Shown here: one piece after another, positions 30,907-42,689 of the stretch
Layout: each line of letters begins with the position of its first letter
How positions within the stretch are numbered: the stretch's first letter is position 1
NCBI GenBank assembly: GCA_914767885.1
Contig: CAJZBQ010000021.1
Coordinates: forward strand, 124,001-188,000
Direction of reading: 5' to 3'
DNA from: Blepharisma stoltei
Taxonomy: Eukaryota; Ciliophora; Heterotrichea; Heterotrichida; Blepharismidae
Length of the DNA stretch: 64,000 nt
Made by a program: the position numbers and the translations under genes
The notes under the pieces: generated by a model
Seen by the model: only the letters and a program-made list of their open reading frames with translations
Told to the model about the DNA's origin: nothing
The model's database searches: none

Positions 30907-32520
30907 TTAATTTATTTTAAAATCTCTTTTTCTAAGAAATTCTTCTCGTTTCCTCTGCAGCAGTTTAGCTGTACCGAATAGCCCACCCCGAAGCCCAAGC
31001 TGTGTGCCTCTTTCTATAACTTTATCTAGCGTAGAATTTAGTTCAGGAATATTGTCAGCATTATATAAATCAGGATTTAATATGTTTTCTATAGTTACAA
31101 TGATACCTTCGACCTCGTTTTTTAGTTCTTCATATACTTCTTTAGCTCTTCTATTCGAATTTCCTAGCGATTCTTGAGCTTGGATCAGCAGCTCCAGACA
31201 ATAAAAATTTTGGCTTTCTATCGCTTGGTTTATATAGCTGTCCAGGATTTCTTCAAGAGCTTTCAGTTTAGTTTTGGGGAATTGGAAATCAAGCCCTGAC
31301 AGCTGCTTTGCTAAGTCAGCAAGGTCTTCTACACAGATTTCGCCTGATTTTGTAAGATTTTCCATTTTCACTACCATCGTGTCAATAGTGACTCTATGTT
31401 TAGTCAGTCTTGGCATTGGTCGAATTTCTGTGTTTTCTGACGGAATGACGATCCTTAATAGTGAAATATCTTTAAACCCATCCAAAAGTCCAAGCGCTCC
31501 TTCCTCAATCATTAATGGGTTTACCCAAACATTGATATTATACCCTCTTCTTCGCTTATATCTGATGCTTTTTAAAATCCCTTTCGCTGACGCAAGAGAA
31601 AACTCATTATCATTTAAATACAATTTTTCTATAGACAAGCCTTTTATCCTTATCACTCTTCTAATTATTGGTACAGAAACGTCAGTTAGCCCACAGCCTG
31701 TTAAATTTATCTCTTTTAGCCTTATATGTGTAAGACAAGCTGGGAATAATTCTGATAGTCCTTCATCTTTTATAAAATTTCTTGCAAGATTTAACGATTT
31801 TAATGAAGGTGTAAGCGGAATAATTTTAAAAAAAGTGTGCATAAATCCAGCTGTTAAAGAATTGTTGGATAAATCAAGATGCTCGAGATATAAATTAGAG
31901 GATAACACTTTTCGGCACATTGAGAAACTTTTATCGGTAAGTCTTGCATTAGAAATTGAGAGAGAACGTAGCTGTTCTGGAGGGAAACATGCAAGAATTC
32001 TAGTAAAAACAGTGACCTGGTTATTCATTTCTTGTATTTCCAGCTCAGTAATATATTCATTTCCTCTAATATACTCTAATAACGCAAAACTATTAACCCC
32101 ATTCAGATTAAGTACTAAATTGCCTCCTCCTTTGGAGCTTCACCTTAATAGATACTGCCACGGCTTTACCTTCTGAAAACTGCAAAAATTTTCATAATTG
32201 CTCCAACTAGCAGCCATAGCTAACATTTTGCATCAATTTTCTGCGTCTTCTTGCCCAGCGACTTTAAATGCTTTTCGGGAATTGTCAAATAAAAGGTCAA
32301 TTCTCCAAAATTCGCCATCAAAATCTCCAAAATGAGATTTTAAGCCTACCATGCTGATCCTGCCTTCGTCTTGATTAATAATGAAATTTTCATCAGATTC
32401 ATTGTAAAATAGTAAAGCATTTTGTATTAAAACCGCGTTTCTGGGAACTCACCTGGGCTTGTTTTTGTCTTCATATAGCATTATTTGTCCGTGATAGAGA
32501 ATTAGGTCTGCTGCTAGCAT
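30907..32520 (-). CDS. PH-domain plus leucine-rich-repeat protein
   Basis: 537 aa, uninterrupted, reading through several UGA Trp codons. The start is the ATG at 32520 (MLAADLILYHGQIMLYEDKN). Residues about 1-105 look like a PH domain, ending VAGQEDAENWCKMLAMAASW with the conserved C-terminal helix Trp. LRRs follow (LRSLSISNARLTDKSF, YLEHLDLSNNSLT, SLKSLNLARNFI, LKEINLTGCGLTD, IEKLYLNDNEFS). The last 170 residues are helical. The layout recalls CARMIL-type or ciliate PH-LRR proteins. The ligand is unknown. The downstream neighbour on the same strand ends 106 bp upstream. Confidence 0.8.
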
Positions 32521-32625
32521 TTTTTATATAATTATTCTATATATGGTAATTTATTATTAAAAATAATCAGACACTATTTTTTTATAATTTTATATAGCAG
32601 GGAATAATTTTTCAATTAAAATTAC

Positions 32626-35600
32626 CTAATTGATAGAGTCTGCATCTTGATTTTCAGCTCTTGATATAAAAAAAGCATCTAAAATTCTATTAATTGGCTT
32701 GTGGGTGACTTTCTTATTGAACTCAAAATTATACTTCCCAGGGAACCCGTCTTCTAAAATCCTTTTAGTTTCTTCACTTATGTCCACTTTTCCAGGCACC
32801 CCATTGCTTTCCATTTTATTCGCAATATCTACATCAGGTCCATAAATATCATACCTAACAATATTAGTCCCAGTGATCCCTGCCAATAAGTCTCCAGTAT
32901 GTATTCCAATCCTCATATTTAGCTCTAAGCCTTTTTCTTCATCTACTCTTTTTATTGCTTTTACCATATCAAATGCCATATTTACCATATTTTCGCATTC
33001 TTCACTAAGATTTCTTATAGTTTTTCTCTTATCTGCATCCCTGAAACTTATAACTACGTAACAATCTCCAATGGTATGGACTTTATATACATTGTGCTCT
33101 AAGCATAATTTATCAAAAATTTCAAAAAATCCTGAGAGCATGGACACAACTTGTTCAGGAGATCTTGTTGAAGAAAATGCGGTAAAACCACAAATATCAG
33201 CAAAAATGATAGTTACGTTGCTGAATCTGTCAGTTGTGGCTTGGTCTTCCATCATATTTCTAACAGCGTGTGGAGGAATTAGTTGTTTTAATAGTGTGTC
33301 TGTTTTTGAAATTTCACGTTTCATGAGCTTCCTAAGGTTAAAAGTGGTTCTGGATTGTTTTTCTTTGTAAAATGAGACCCATATATTAATGATGCTAAAA
33401 ATAATGTATGGGACTATAGTTCTTGCAATTTGGTCATCTGGTAAGCCGACACCGAAAAGAATGACAGATGGGACTATTAAGATTATCGTCGAAACCAATA
33501 GATTCCCAAATGGCAGATAACAAGTATGCCCTATAAGCTGCAGCTCAAACAATATTTCTAATGCAATTGTATTATAAAGCGCCGCAGGCGCTTGATATAT
33601 GCTAATCACATTCAGCCCTCCTAGTACAATAAACCCCATCATCACTGTCCACGAAAACAGTACCTTTCTATATATTTTTTTAAACCTCAAAATTGCAACA
33701 ATAAGCAGCAAAATCACAAATAATTTAATTGCGATTACCTCAATTGACATATAAATTTCAGTCAAAATAAAAGCTAATAAATGGACAATTGTGGCTAAAA
33801 AAATCAAAATAATTCCTCCCCAGATCTCAAATTTAATTACAGCTTTAAATTTGTTCATTTCTTTAATTCGAAATTCAGCTTCCTCTTCTTCAGTGTTGTA
33901 ATGGCAAACCCATAGCATGAGGTCATCCACAAGGCCTAGTTCTTCTTTAGTTTGGCCAGTTCTATTTATTAGGTCATTTATATAATAAAATAGTAAATAT
34001 CGGCTATTTATAATAAATAAATGGGAATTTATTGTAGAGGGATATAGGACATTTTCACCTTTTTTAATGACTGCACCTTTTTCTCGGCCTTGGTAAACGG
34101 TGTAAAAACGGTTAAGACGGGTATTGATAAAATCGTCAGTTTTGTTAGAAGTAAAGCGGGATGGGCCAGTTTCTTGAGGAGCTTCTGGGATCCCAGGAGA
34201 CTCTTCTTCAGAAAATGGGTCTTGGTATTCACGAATAAGCTTAGGCTCTTCCATTGTTTTTACGATAAAAGTATCAAGAAGACCTTTGCCTTTAGCCTCC
34301 ACTTGGTTTGGCTCAAATAAATAAGGCTCTTCAGAGACAAGGTTGTAGGTTGACATTGAAATTTGTATGGAATCAGGCTCTTTGAGGGTGCTGCACATCC
34401 TGCTAGATGTATTTACAGTATCGCCGACTAAGGAAAATTGAGGTTTATAAAGCCCGACAACCCCTGCAATTACTGGTCCTGAATTAATGCCGATTTTTAC
34501 TCGCAATTTTTCTCCAGTTTTAAGATAAACATGTTCAAGCCTCTTCAAAATATCGAGGGCGAGCTCTAAAGTTCTTTTTCCATGATTTTTAGCCAACTTA
34601 GACTTAGGAAGCAGCTTTTCATCTTCAGCCATCCCTGCACATGCCATATAAGTCTTATTGACTGTTTCAATTTTGGCGACACCGTGGTCTTCACATAAGT
34701 TATCTAACAAAGCAAAATATGTGTCTAATAATTCTATGCTGAATTTGTCTAAATAATCCATTTTTTAGCAGTTTTTTAGGTATTTAGCCTAATTAAATAT
34801 ATCAGTTCTGATGGTGCATGGGTGGCACAAATATTATCAAACCCATAAATATCACAAAACATGACCGTCACTTCTGGCTGCTGCAGCGCGATTGCCCTTT
34901 CCCCATTTTTTACCTTGCTTTTGATAAAATGTGGGAATAAGTTAGAAAGAATTTCTAGGCCTTTATTAAATTGGAATTCGACGAGTTCTAGGTATAAATA
35001 TTGAAGCTTTTTGCCTTTTTCAAGGATATAGCCTATGCTTCCGCTTATCATGACAATTCCTAGTGTTAAAATCAAATAGAGAAATCCGATTAAAACCCCT
35101 TCAGTTTCGTTATAGTCTGTGGTATATCTTATAAAAATTCATATAGAATAGCCTATTTGGTCAGCAAGATTAAGGAGAAGCACAAGATAGGTGTTAGTAC
35201 GAAGGACTAAAAAACTTGCAAAAGAGATGAGAGGGCTAGTTAAAGAAAATTCATAAGAAAATCGGAAATTTATGACAATTTGGAGCACGAGGCTGGCAGC
35301 AATTCAATAAATCATTGCTTTTTTATAAATCCTAAAAACCGTTTTTGTCATCAGCACAAAGAAAACTGTTATATGGATTAAAAATAAAATTGCTAGCTCA
35401 ATTCCTGTACTTATATGCTCTTTTTCTGAATCCAGAGACTCGGCCACAATAAATGCAACTATTGCTATCAAAGAAGTCGCAAGTGACAGTTTTCTCCACA
35501 ATTTTTTCTTATCATTAGTGATATCTGCTTCAAATTCATTTTCTAAATAAGGGTTATCAAATTTCAATGTAAGATGATTCATTTGATATACAAATTTATA

Positions 35601-38600
35601 GAAAATAAATCTAAAAAATGGCCTGTTTTCAGCAGAACATAAATTTAATTTTATATTTAAATAGGTATAATTAAAAACCATAGGCTTTAGGTCTGGGGAA
35701 TATTGGAAATTTTTGAAGCTAAATGTCTTAGAAAAATCATTTGAAAGTTCTGTAGATAAATTGGATTTTGTATGTCTAAGGGTTCGAAGAGAGCCTGTTA
35801 AAGTCGCTAAAAATAGCTTATTAGCATAATAAAAAGGAAGCCGAAACGCTAAACATACATATGGAGTTACAAATAATAAAAATAAATAGATAGGTGTTGA
35901 GTACACTTTGGTTGAAGTCCCATGCATATAATAAGTCGCAGTACGACCATAGTCATAAATAAACACAAAAGATAAAGCAAAAAGGCTCATAAGAATATTC
36001 GCTATAAGAAAAACTAAATTCCATGTGTGGGCTACTATAAAAATCTCATGCATTGTGACTTGAAAAACTATCAAATACACCACAACTCCTGTGCTAAAAA
36101 AATCCTCTGTGTAGCCATCTGAGCTTAAAGCGCCATTTCTTGCAAAAACATTTACAAATAAAAAGATAAGTAACGCTTGATAAGCGGCCATCAAAATGTG
36201 GGCTAAAATATCTCTGAATTTAAATTGATTTTTATTATAAAGTTCTGGAGTTCTCAGAAGGACTTCTGCCTTTTTGTCTCGATCAAAAATTCCCATCAGT
36301 ATGACTGGAACAGCTGTAAAAAAGACATGAAAAATAGTGACGAGCCAAGAGTCGTAGAGAAGAGAGGCTGAGTACATGTTTTGGAATGTGAATAGAAATA
36401 GCACGAATTCCAGTAAAAAATTGTTGTAGAAAATGCATTGGATGACTTTAGCGATTCTAATATAGTTCCAATGGCCATGAATCAATAGTAAAGGAACTAA
36501 ATCTTTAAAATTTGCTATAGCAAAATCACTGCTATTAGCTGCTTGAAATCCTTCATTTCCTAAAATCCCGATCCCTACATTAGCTTCATGGATCATAGAA
36601 ACATCATTTGAACCATCTCCGATTGCAAGAGTAATTGTAGGCTTATTTATGTGTTTTTTAAAAATTTTTAGGATTTCTGCTTTTTGTAAGGGTGCGGCTC
36701 TACAGATAACGACACTTTTAGCTAGATATGCAAGAGTTATGAAAAATTCTAAGTAAGCGGGCAAAAATTTATTTTTTCTTAAAATTTATAATAATTTCAC
36801 AGTTATTTTTTTTAAAAAATCACAATTTGCAAAAATTCTAAAGCAAATATTACAATTTATGTTTAAAAATGCAAGCTGTTCAAAATTAAACAAAATTAGC
36901 TAGAGATTTTATTATATTATGTATTGCAATAATTTCTTATCATGCATATGCATGTCATTTTGAATTTGGTATGTGGAAACCAAATATGCGTTTCAAAACG
37001 CTGATTTTAGTGCGGCAAATTCATAATTTGAAATTTCATATGAAAATGGCGCGTATAACGGTCATAAGAAATTTAGCCAAGGAATTATACTAATTATCAC
37101 TTATATATCAAAATTTTTTTCATAACAAATTTTTTTTGTTCTCTCAATTGTTTTTTTATCAAAAATTATGGATTTTTCAATGGTTTTGTTCGCCCACGGA
37201 GGGGGACTAAGTATTTTTACATTCTCAAAAATCGCTTCAAGAGATTGCCCATCAATAACAAATCCATAGTCATGAATTCTTGAAGTATTAAAGGATCCTG
37301 AATTTTTTGTGTCAACTCTTCCATTTTTCCCAGGTGATTCTCAAATATTGTCATGAATACCTTTGGCAAGAGGACTGTTTTCATGGTCAGAATCCTCTGG
37401 GAATGCATGCCTATAATATTCAGTTTTAAGAGTTTTGTACACTTGCCGCTTATAGGTGTAGTTTATTTTCACAATTTCTAAGTCAGAATTAAATAAGCTA
37501 CAAGCATAAGCTGCGTTTACTGCAGTTTCACGCTTATCCCCTGTCAGCATTCATATCTTAATTCCAGCCCGTTTTAAAGTATCAATCGCCTCAGGTGCGC
37601 CTTCTTGAATTTTATCCTCAATAGCTACAGATCCAAGTATCGTCAAATTATTTTCCCAATTTTCCGCAACATCCCTCAGTCTTGCTTGTCTATTACTCAT
37701 AGCATTTTTCGCAGAAAGCCACTGTTCTTCATACTGATCAGCTTCTTCTAGTGTCAAAACTTTTTTTGCAATTATAAGTGTCCTCAAGCCATTTTTCGCA
37801 TGATTTTCTACCATCCCTGTCAGCTTTGTAATATATTTCGATGAATTATTAGATCTTTGGAATAAAACGCTATCTGAGCCTTTACATAACAAAACAGGAG
37901 GCTGATAATCATTAAGCGGCCTTACTACAATTGACATTCTTTTTCTGTCAGGGTCGAATTCATTGACTCCACAAATTTTATATAAGCATTTGGACCCATT
38001 AATTTTTATTTCAAATAAATTTCGCCTGACGTTTCTATATTCAACTCCAGCGTGGCATGCAGCTTTAACAAGGGCTTCTTCATCTCTTGATACACCTTTA
38101 TATTCCATCCCAGTTTGGGTTTTTTCAGGGATAACTGTATGGCATAAGGCTAAAACTTCTAAAAATTCCAAGACGTGATGACTGGATTCGTCCTTAACTT
38201 TTTCTTTTAGCTGGTCTTGGTTGTAGGTTTTTCCATGAATTATGCAGTATTTGAAAGACATTTTATTTTCTGTTAAAGTGCCGGTTTTGTCAGCAAAAAT
38301 GTATTGGACTTTTCCGAGGTCTTCATTTAAATGTAAATTTTTGGTTTCGATGTTTTTCTTTTTGTCGTTGTCGTAGAATCGCAAATCTCAGGCGATAAAT
38401 ACAGATTGGACTGTGCTGACGATGTCAATAACAACATATAGTTTATTAAAGGATAATAAGGGTTTTTAGAGAAGGATTTTGCTATATTTTTATATAGAAT
38501 TGGATTTTTTGAGGAGGATAAGAAATTAAAAAAAATATAAAAGGGATAAAGAGTTATTGGGACCATATAGCTAAATAAAATTGCAAAACTTAGAATGTCA

Positions 38601-40400
38601 TATGCTGAGTAGGACCAACTATGTCCTGTAAAAACTTTATATGCATCTCTATTTATTGAAGAGTTAATCAGAGAAAGAATATAGCACAAAAGCACCATAA
38701 CCCCTACGATAGAAAGCATAAGTGCTAAATATTTATTCATTTGTTTTTCCAATTGACTTCTCTTGCTTGGTATTTTTTGAGTATTCATTATAATTTTGGT
38801 ATCAGTTCTAGTGCTTTTATATAATAGCTATTTGCATTTCCTTAATTCTTGACATTTTCTTTAAAAAGTTTATAGTTTAATCTAATTATTTATAAGAAAA
38901 TTGCATAAAAACTATTAAAAGAAGTATATAGAAGCTATTTTTCTGAATAAAAAATATGGAGCCATCAGTTCCTGTATATACAACAACTCCCATAATTCAA
39001 TTAGTATTTTTCAACTGAGTCCCTCTGTATACAATATTTTCATGCGTAAGAGGGAGTGTTTCCTTACTTAATTAAATTACTTATAGAATTGACCCTGGAG
39101 GCCACTACTCACCTCTTCATAAAATCCACCACTTGCTTGCAGGTCCGAGCAAGGCCTTTCAACTGTGTTGTTTCTCACGGATGAGAGCTTGCACTCGCTA
39201 CCTGAGAGTCGGAGACGTGAGGTCACCATGCCGTGCACTAATGGGGTTTGCCTTCCAGAAAATTCGAAAAACGAATCTTCTAGTCGGACTCTCTACCAAT
39301 TGGAAAAAGAGTTCAGGACGCAACGCCTGGTATCGCGCTAGAATTTCCAATTGGCTAAGTGGCCACCTCTAGCCTTGCTGGGCTTTCCCTTTCCCATTCC
39401 AATTTAAAACCTTGACCTAACCTGCCGAACAAGTAAAATCGGGCTTGTACACATTTCCGAACGCTGTCCTTCCTTCCACAAGTTCCCCAGCTTTCCTTAT
39501 AAGCTTATTGGCTACAAGTGTTAAAAGGGCAGGCTGATTCATCACTCCATTTTAATATAAGCATAAGCGGAGTGCTCTTGGATAGCTGACTAGTTTAAAG
39601 CTACCTTCAACGCTATACAAGCTATAATTCGGATGGTCAATTTTTATTACTGCACTATCAAGTCTATATAACTGCTCTATAGCTTTTTCATAGCTTTTGC
39701 TATCAAAAATAGCAGCAGTGTCAGGCATGGCTTTCTTTCTACTAAGTCTGGTTTCTCCGTCCAAATTGGAAGTTTCTAAAAAGCATATAGAAATTTATAG
39801 AGACAATTTGCTTGAAAATTTATCATAAAAAGACTGATTCTATTTATTATTAATTCATATTATTTAGTATATATTTTCAGGATCACTTGTAGCTAATAAT
39901 AGCAAGTCAGCTGGGATTTCTTCTTCATTTTTAACAATTATAATGTGTCCAACCCTTACCTGCATCCATTTCTCTCTGAAAAATTCCCCTCTTTCTTCAC
40001 TCCATACAAGAATATCTTTAGTATTTACATGGGAGTCGCTTCTCCTTTTCAAAAAGTCTGCTAAGGCGTCATGCACTAAGGTCAGGATCAAAACAATTAC
40101 AAAAATAGCTGTAGTTGATAAACTGACATATGGGGATAAATCATAAGGAATATATTGAAAAAGGGTAATTATTAGGTATCAGATATTGCCAAGTCTCTGA
40201 AATTGCTCAAATAAATTCATTTGAAAAAGAGTCAGATAGGTATACTTGTTTGTACTTATTTTATTATCAGGAAACACATTATTTTTATACCCTTGGCCAC
40301 GGTAAATTTCAATTTCTCTCATATGAGCCTTGGAAGTGTCTTTTTTAAATGTTGTAGTGCCTGGCTTGTAAGTATAATTTTCACTCAATGGAGAAGTCAT
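32626..40400 (-). CDS. Fused P4-type ATPase / guanylyl cyclase
   Basis: Roughly 2,100 aa after removing six inserts. N-terminal P4-ATPase (flippase): TLFQMNLFEQFQRLGNIWY, actuator loop SNLDGETRLSRKK, phosphorylation motif FADKTGTLTENKM, IWMLTGDKRETAVNAAYACS, GDGSNDVSM, then C-terminal helices. After another set of helices come two cyclase domains. C1 (near 34900) has VMFCDIYGF but KIETVNKTYM where the second metal Asp is expected. C2 (near 33200) has both metal Asp residues (IIFADICGF, HTIGDCYVV). This inverted order and the fusion are known for ciliate and apicomplexan guanylyl cyclases. It should make cGMP at a membrane. Confidence 0.93.
34752..34795. other. Very short IES (44 bp)
   Basis: Between TA 34750-34751 and 34794-34795. 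Excision gives HAPSELIYLDKFSIELL in the first cyclase domain. This is shorter than the other inserts. Confidence 0.65.
36752..37213. mobile_element. Family B IES (462 bp), longest copy
   Basis: Between TA 36750-36751 and 37212-37213. It has the family B core and the right end GTTCGCCCACGGAGGGGG. Excision gives AIFENVKIEFFITLAYLAKS in the P4-ATPase. Confidence 0.85.
38439..38548. other. Short IES (110 bp)
   Basis: Between TA 38437-38438 and 38547-38548. Excision joins YMVPITLY to VVIDIVSTVQS, matching the P4-ATPase segment between helices and the DKTGT region. Confidence 0.8.
38811..38976. other. IES (166 bp)
   Basis: Between TA 38809-38810 and 38975-38976. Excision gives GVVVYRTDTKIIMNTQKIPS, matching P4-ATPase VVxTGxDTKI. 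The flanks share AACTGAT, so the exact cut may differ. Confidence 0.65.
39049..39565 (-). mobile_element. GC-rich SINE-like insert (about 517 bp) in P4-ATPase
   Basis: On the minus strand it starts TTATATTAAAATGGAGTG and ends AATTTAATTAAGTAAGG. The flanks carry a diverged duplication (ACTCCGCTTATGC, ACTCCCTCTTACGC). It shares GGTAGCGAGTGCA and a following AACAACAC block with 10306-10350. The exact excision points are unresolved: joining at these two TAs breaks frame; TA pairs 39564/39030 or 39583/39028 keep it. Confidence 0.75.
39788..39871. other. Short IES (84 bp)
   Basis: Between TA 39786-39787 and 39870-39871. Excision gives TSDPENICFLETSNLDGETR, the P4-ATPase actuator domain. Confidence 0.85.
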
Positions 40401-40498
40401 GAATCTATTATAAAATATTAATCAATGGAGTCAATGCATATTTTGTAATTTTTGCTTTGAGTAGCTTATTATTTCTGAATGGTCAAATAAATTATTTT

Positions 40499-40666
40499 AT
40501 GAAATCAATAGCAGGGATTTTTGAATCGTCATTAGACAATTTTGAAAGAGAAAAACCTATTTGCAACACACCTTTAAAAGTGGAAATGAAACCAAGTCCT
40601 ATAAGAATAAATAAAATTGATTTGCTAAAAGTTGATAAAAATTGCTTGAATTCTAACCCTACTTAA
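40499..40666 (+). CDS. Small unknown protein
   Basis: 55 aa from the ATG at 40499 (MKSIAGIFESSLDNFEREKP). An upstream ATG at 40457 adds 14 hydrophobic residues. It is divergent from the cyclase gene, which starts 98 bp away. No family recognised; could be chance. Confidence 0.35.
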   Translation: MKSIAGIFESSLDNFEREKPICNTPLKVEMKPSPIRINKIDLLKVDKNCLNSNPT

Positions 40667-40679
40667 GATTAAATAATTT

Positions 40680-41090
40680 AATGAAAAAATTAAAAAATAA
40701 TAAAAAAATCATTAAAAAATAATAAAAAATATAAAAAAATAATAAAAAATAAAAAAAAATAATAAAAAATAATAAAAAATAATAAAAAAAAAAAAAAAAT
40801 AATAAAAAATAATAAAAAATAATAAAAAATAATAAAAAATAAATAAAAAATAATAAAAAATAAATAAAAAATAATAAAAAATAATAAAAAATAATAAAAA
40901 ATAATAAAAAATAATAAAAAAAATAATAAAAAATAAAAAAATAAAAAAAAAATAAAAAAAATAATAAAAAATAATAAATAATAAAAAATAATAAAAAATA
41001 ATAAAAAATAATAAAAAATAATAAAAAATAATAAAAAATAAATAAAAAATAATAAAAAATAATAAAAAAAAATAATCAAAATAATCATAT
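40680..41090. repeat. AATAATAAAAA low-complexity tract
   Basis: About 410 bp made almost only of A and T on the plus strand, in units of AATAATAAAA and AATAAAAAAT. Strong strand asymmetry (almost no runs of T). Frames over it give Phe/Tyr/Leu/Ile runs with no meaning. Confidence 0.9.
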
Positions 41091-41145
41091 TTAATTAAAT
41101 AGGAGTAAGAGATCGTTAAGAGCTGTAACAGAAAGAATACCTACA

Positions 41146-41412
41146 ATGACACAGCGAAGTAAAAGTGTTAACCGATTAAATCCCAGGGATATTGATATAG
41201 CTGACATATCCAGGTCTGAGACTGAGAAATATTATTTGTCCGTAATATCAGCTTTAAATACCGACATCCACAGACTTAACTATATCCTCGAAGCCAAAGT
41301 AAGTTATATTCAGGACAAAGAACTCGAAATTTTAAAACAGCAAGGCAAAATCCAGCAAAATCGATATAACGAATTATTACAAGAACTCGCCAATAAAGTA
41401 ACAAATAATTAG
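41146..41412 (+). CDS. Small unknown coiled-coil protein
   Basis: 88 aa, uninterrupted: MTQRSKSVNRLNPRDIDIAD, then a helical, Gln/Glu/Lys-rich C-terminal half likely to form a coiled coil (EAKVSYIQDKELEILKQQGK). No family recognised. It lies 88 bp before NDUFB7 on the same strand. Confidence 0.5.
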   Translation: MTQRSKSVNRLNPRDIDIADISRSETEKYYLSVISALNTDIHRLNYILEAKVSYIQDKELEILKQQGKIQQNRYNELLQELANKVTNN

Positions 41413-41500
41413 AACTCAGAAATCACGAGTTTACTCTCTACAAAACTGCCGAAAATAGATAAAAAATAAGTAATGCTATAAGAAAAATGTAATAATTAAT

Positions 41501-41764
41501 ATGGAACGTGACTATTTTCCTATTTCAGACACAGAAAAAGAAGAATTAGATAAACTAGGAATAACTTATAGGTGGAGAGATAGCTGTTTGCCACAGAAAA
41601 AAGAAGAAAAACTATGTAAAATGCAGCACAATTTATTTTGGTTTTATTATTGTAAAGAACAGATTAGTGCGTGAAAGAATTGTGAAGCAGATAGAGAAAG
41701 AGAAATAATGAAGATCCAAAATTTTAGTCTTCCGCCAATTGAAAAGAGAAAGCTATTTAATTAA
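41501..41764 (+). CDS. NDUFB7: NADH dehydrogenase complex I subunit NDUFB7
   Basis: 87 aa, visible only with UGA as Trp (ISAWKNCE). It has twin Cx9C motifs: CLPQKKEEKLC and CKEQISAWKNC, in the context RWRDSC...CKMQHNLFWFYYC...WKNCEADRE. The same RDxC, CK, F..C, W..CE pattern defines NDUFB7, a CHCH-domain accessory subunit imported into the mitochondrial intermembrane space and locked by disulfides. Start MERDYFPISDTEKEELDKLG; stop TAA. Confidence 0.8.
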
Positions 41765-41782
41765 TTTACTAGAAAATTCTTA

Positions 41783-42147
41783 CTTCCCTTTTAGATTGGA
41801 AAAAAATCTTGTTCCAATTTAATTGTGGAAATATACTTTGTTTTAAAAAAAATATTTAAATTTTCGATATAATTTTTTTTTTTAAAATATAAATATAGCA
41901 TAACACTTTAAATTTTAGTTCATTTTAATGAAGAATTAATTTAAAAAATTCAGTGTGAAAACTGTTTAAATAGCATTTTACTTGCACTTTTTCTATTAAA
42001 TTAGGTCAATCTAATTTTATAAAATTTATTATTCCACCAATAAGCTTTTCTATTAAAAAGCAAATTTTGTTCTAATAAAGGGGGCTAAGGTACACAAAAA
42101 TGGAAAATTTACTGATGTTTTGTTCCAATCTAAACGATAGGGAGTTA
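41783..42147. mobile_element. Family C element (365 bp), intergenic
   Basis: TA-bounded, with inverted ends ACTTCCCTTTTAGATTGGAA (left) and TTCCAATCTAAACGATAGGG (right). The interior is AT-rich. It lies between NDUFB7 and the dual kinase. Confidence 0.8.
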
Positions 42148-42689
42148 GGATATGTGATTTTAGTTAATAATTGATGGTTTAGCTGACAATGTGATGGCCG
42201 CTGGGTTGATGACGGAACGGTGACTGAGAGCAAAGTAATGCAGATGAAATCGCTGCTTAAATCATGTTACTAGAAGCTGCTTAATAAAATTTAATTATTT
42301 AAATTTATATTTTCAGCTTTTAATTATAGTCTTTATCCAGATTTTTAAAATTTAAAAAATTGAGAGGATTTCTTATCATTCTTAATATTTCATAAAATTT
42401 CATAATGAGCCTGCATTTTTTGAATTCAGCTTTTAGAATGACAAAATTGCTATTACATATAAAAGTCTAAGATTCTCGCCTGCCAAAAAAAGATTTAAAT
42501 CAGAAATCTAACTCAGTATATACATCAGAATTACTATTTGACAATTTTTAAATAAAATTTAAATACCTTGATTTATTTCCCCTCTAATAAGACCATTTTC
42601 AAAATCATTCCCTCACAATTCCCTACTTCCCCATATCTTCTTTGTTATAATATTTATCTCATGTTTTCTTTCATTTCATATAAGTAATT
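42148..42689. other. Intergenic stretch with a short GC-richer block
   Basis: No gene. At 42172-42290 a GC-richer block (GATGGCCGCTGGGTTGATGA) ends near TTAATAAAATTTAATT and may be a very short SINE-like copy. The rest is AT-rich upstream sequence of the kinase. Confidence 0.4.

Noticed and set aside
34029-34320. Frames on both strands inside the cyclase linker
   Set aside because: Both are shadows of the uninterrupted cyclase frame.
37217-37408. 63-codon frame MHSQRILTMKTVLLP
   Set aside because: It is a shadow of the P4-ATPase frame on the same strand.
40690-41088. 132-codon Phe/Tyr/Leu/Ile-rich frame
   Set aside because: It is the reverse strand of the AATAATAAAA tract and has no protein character.
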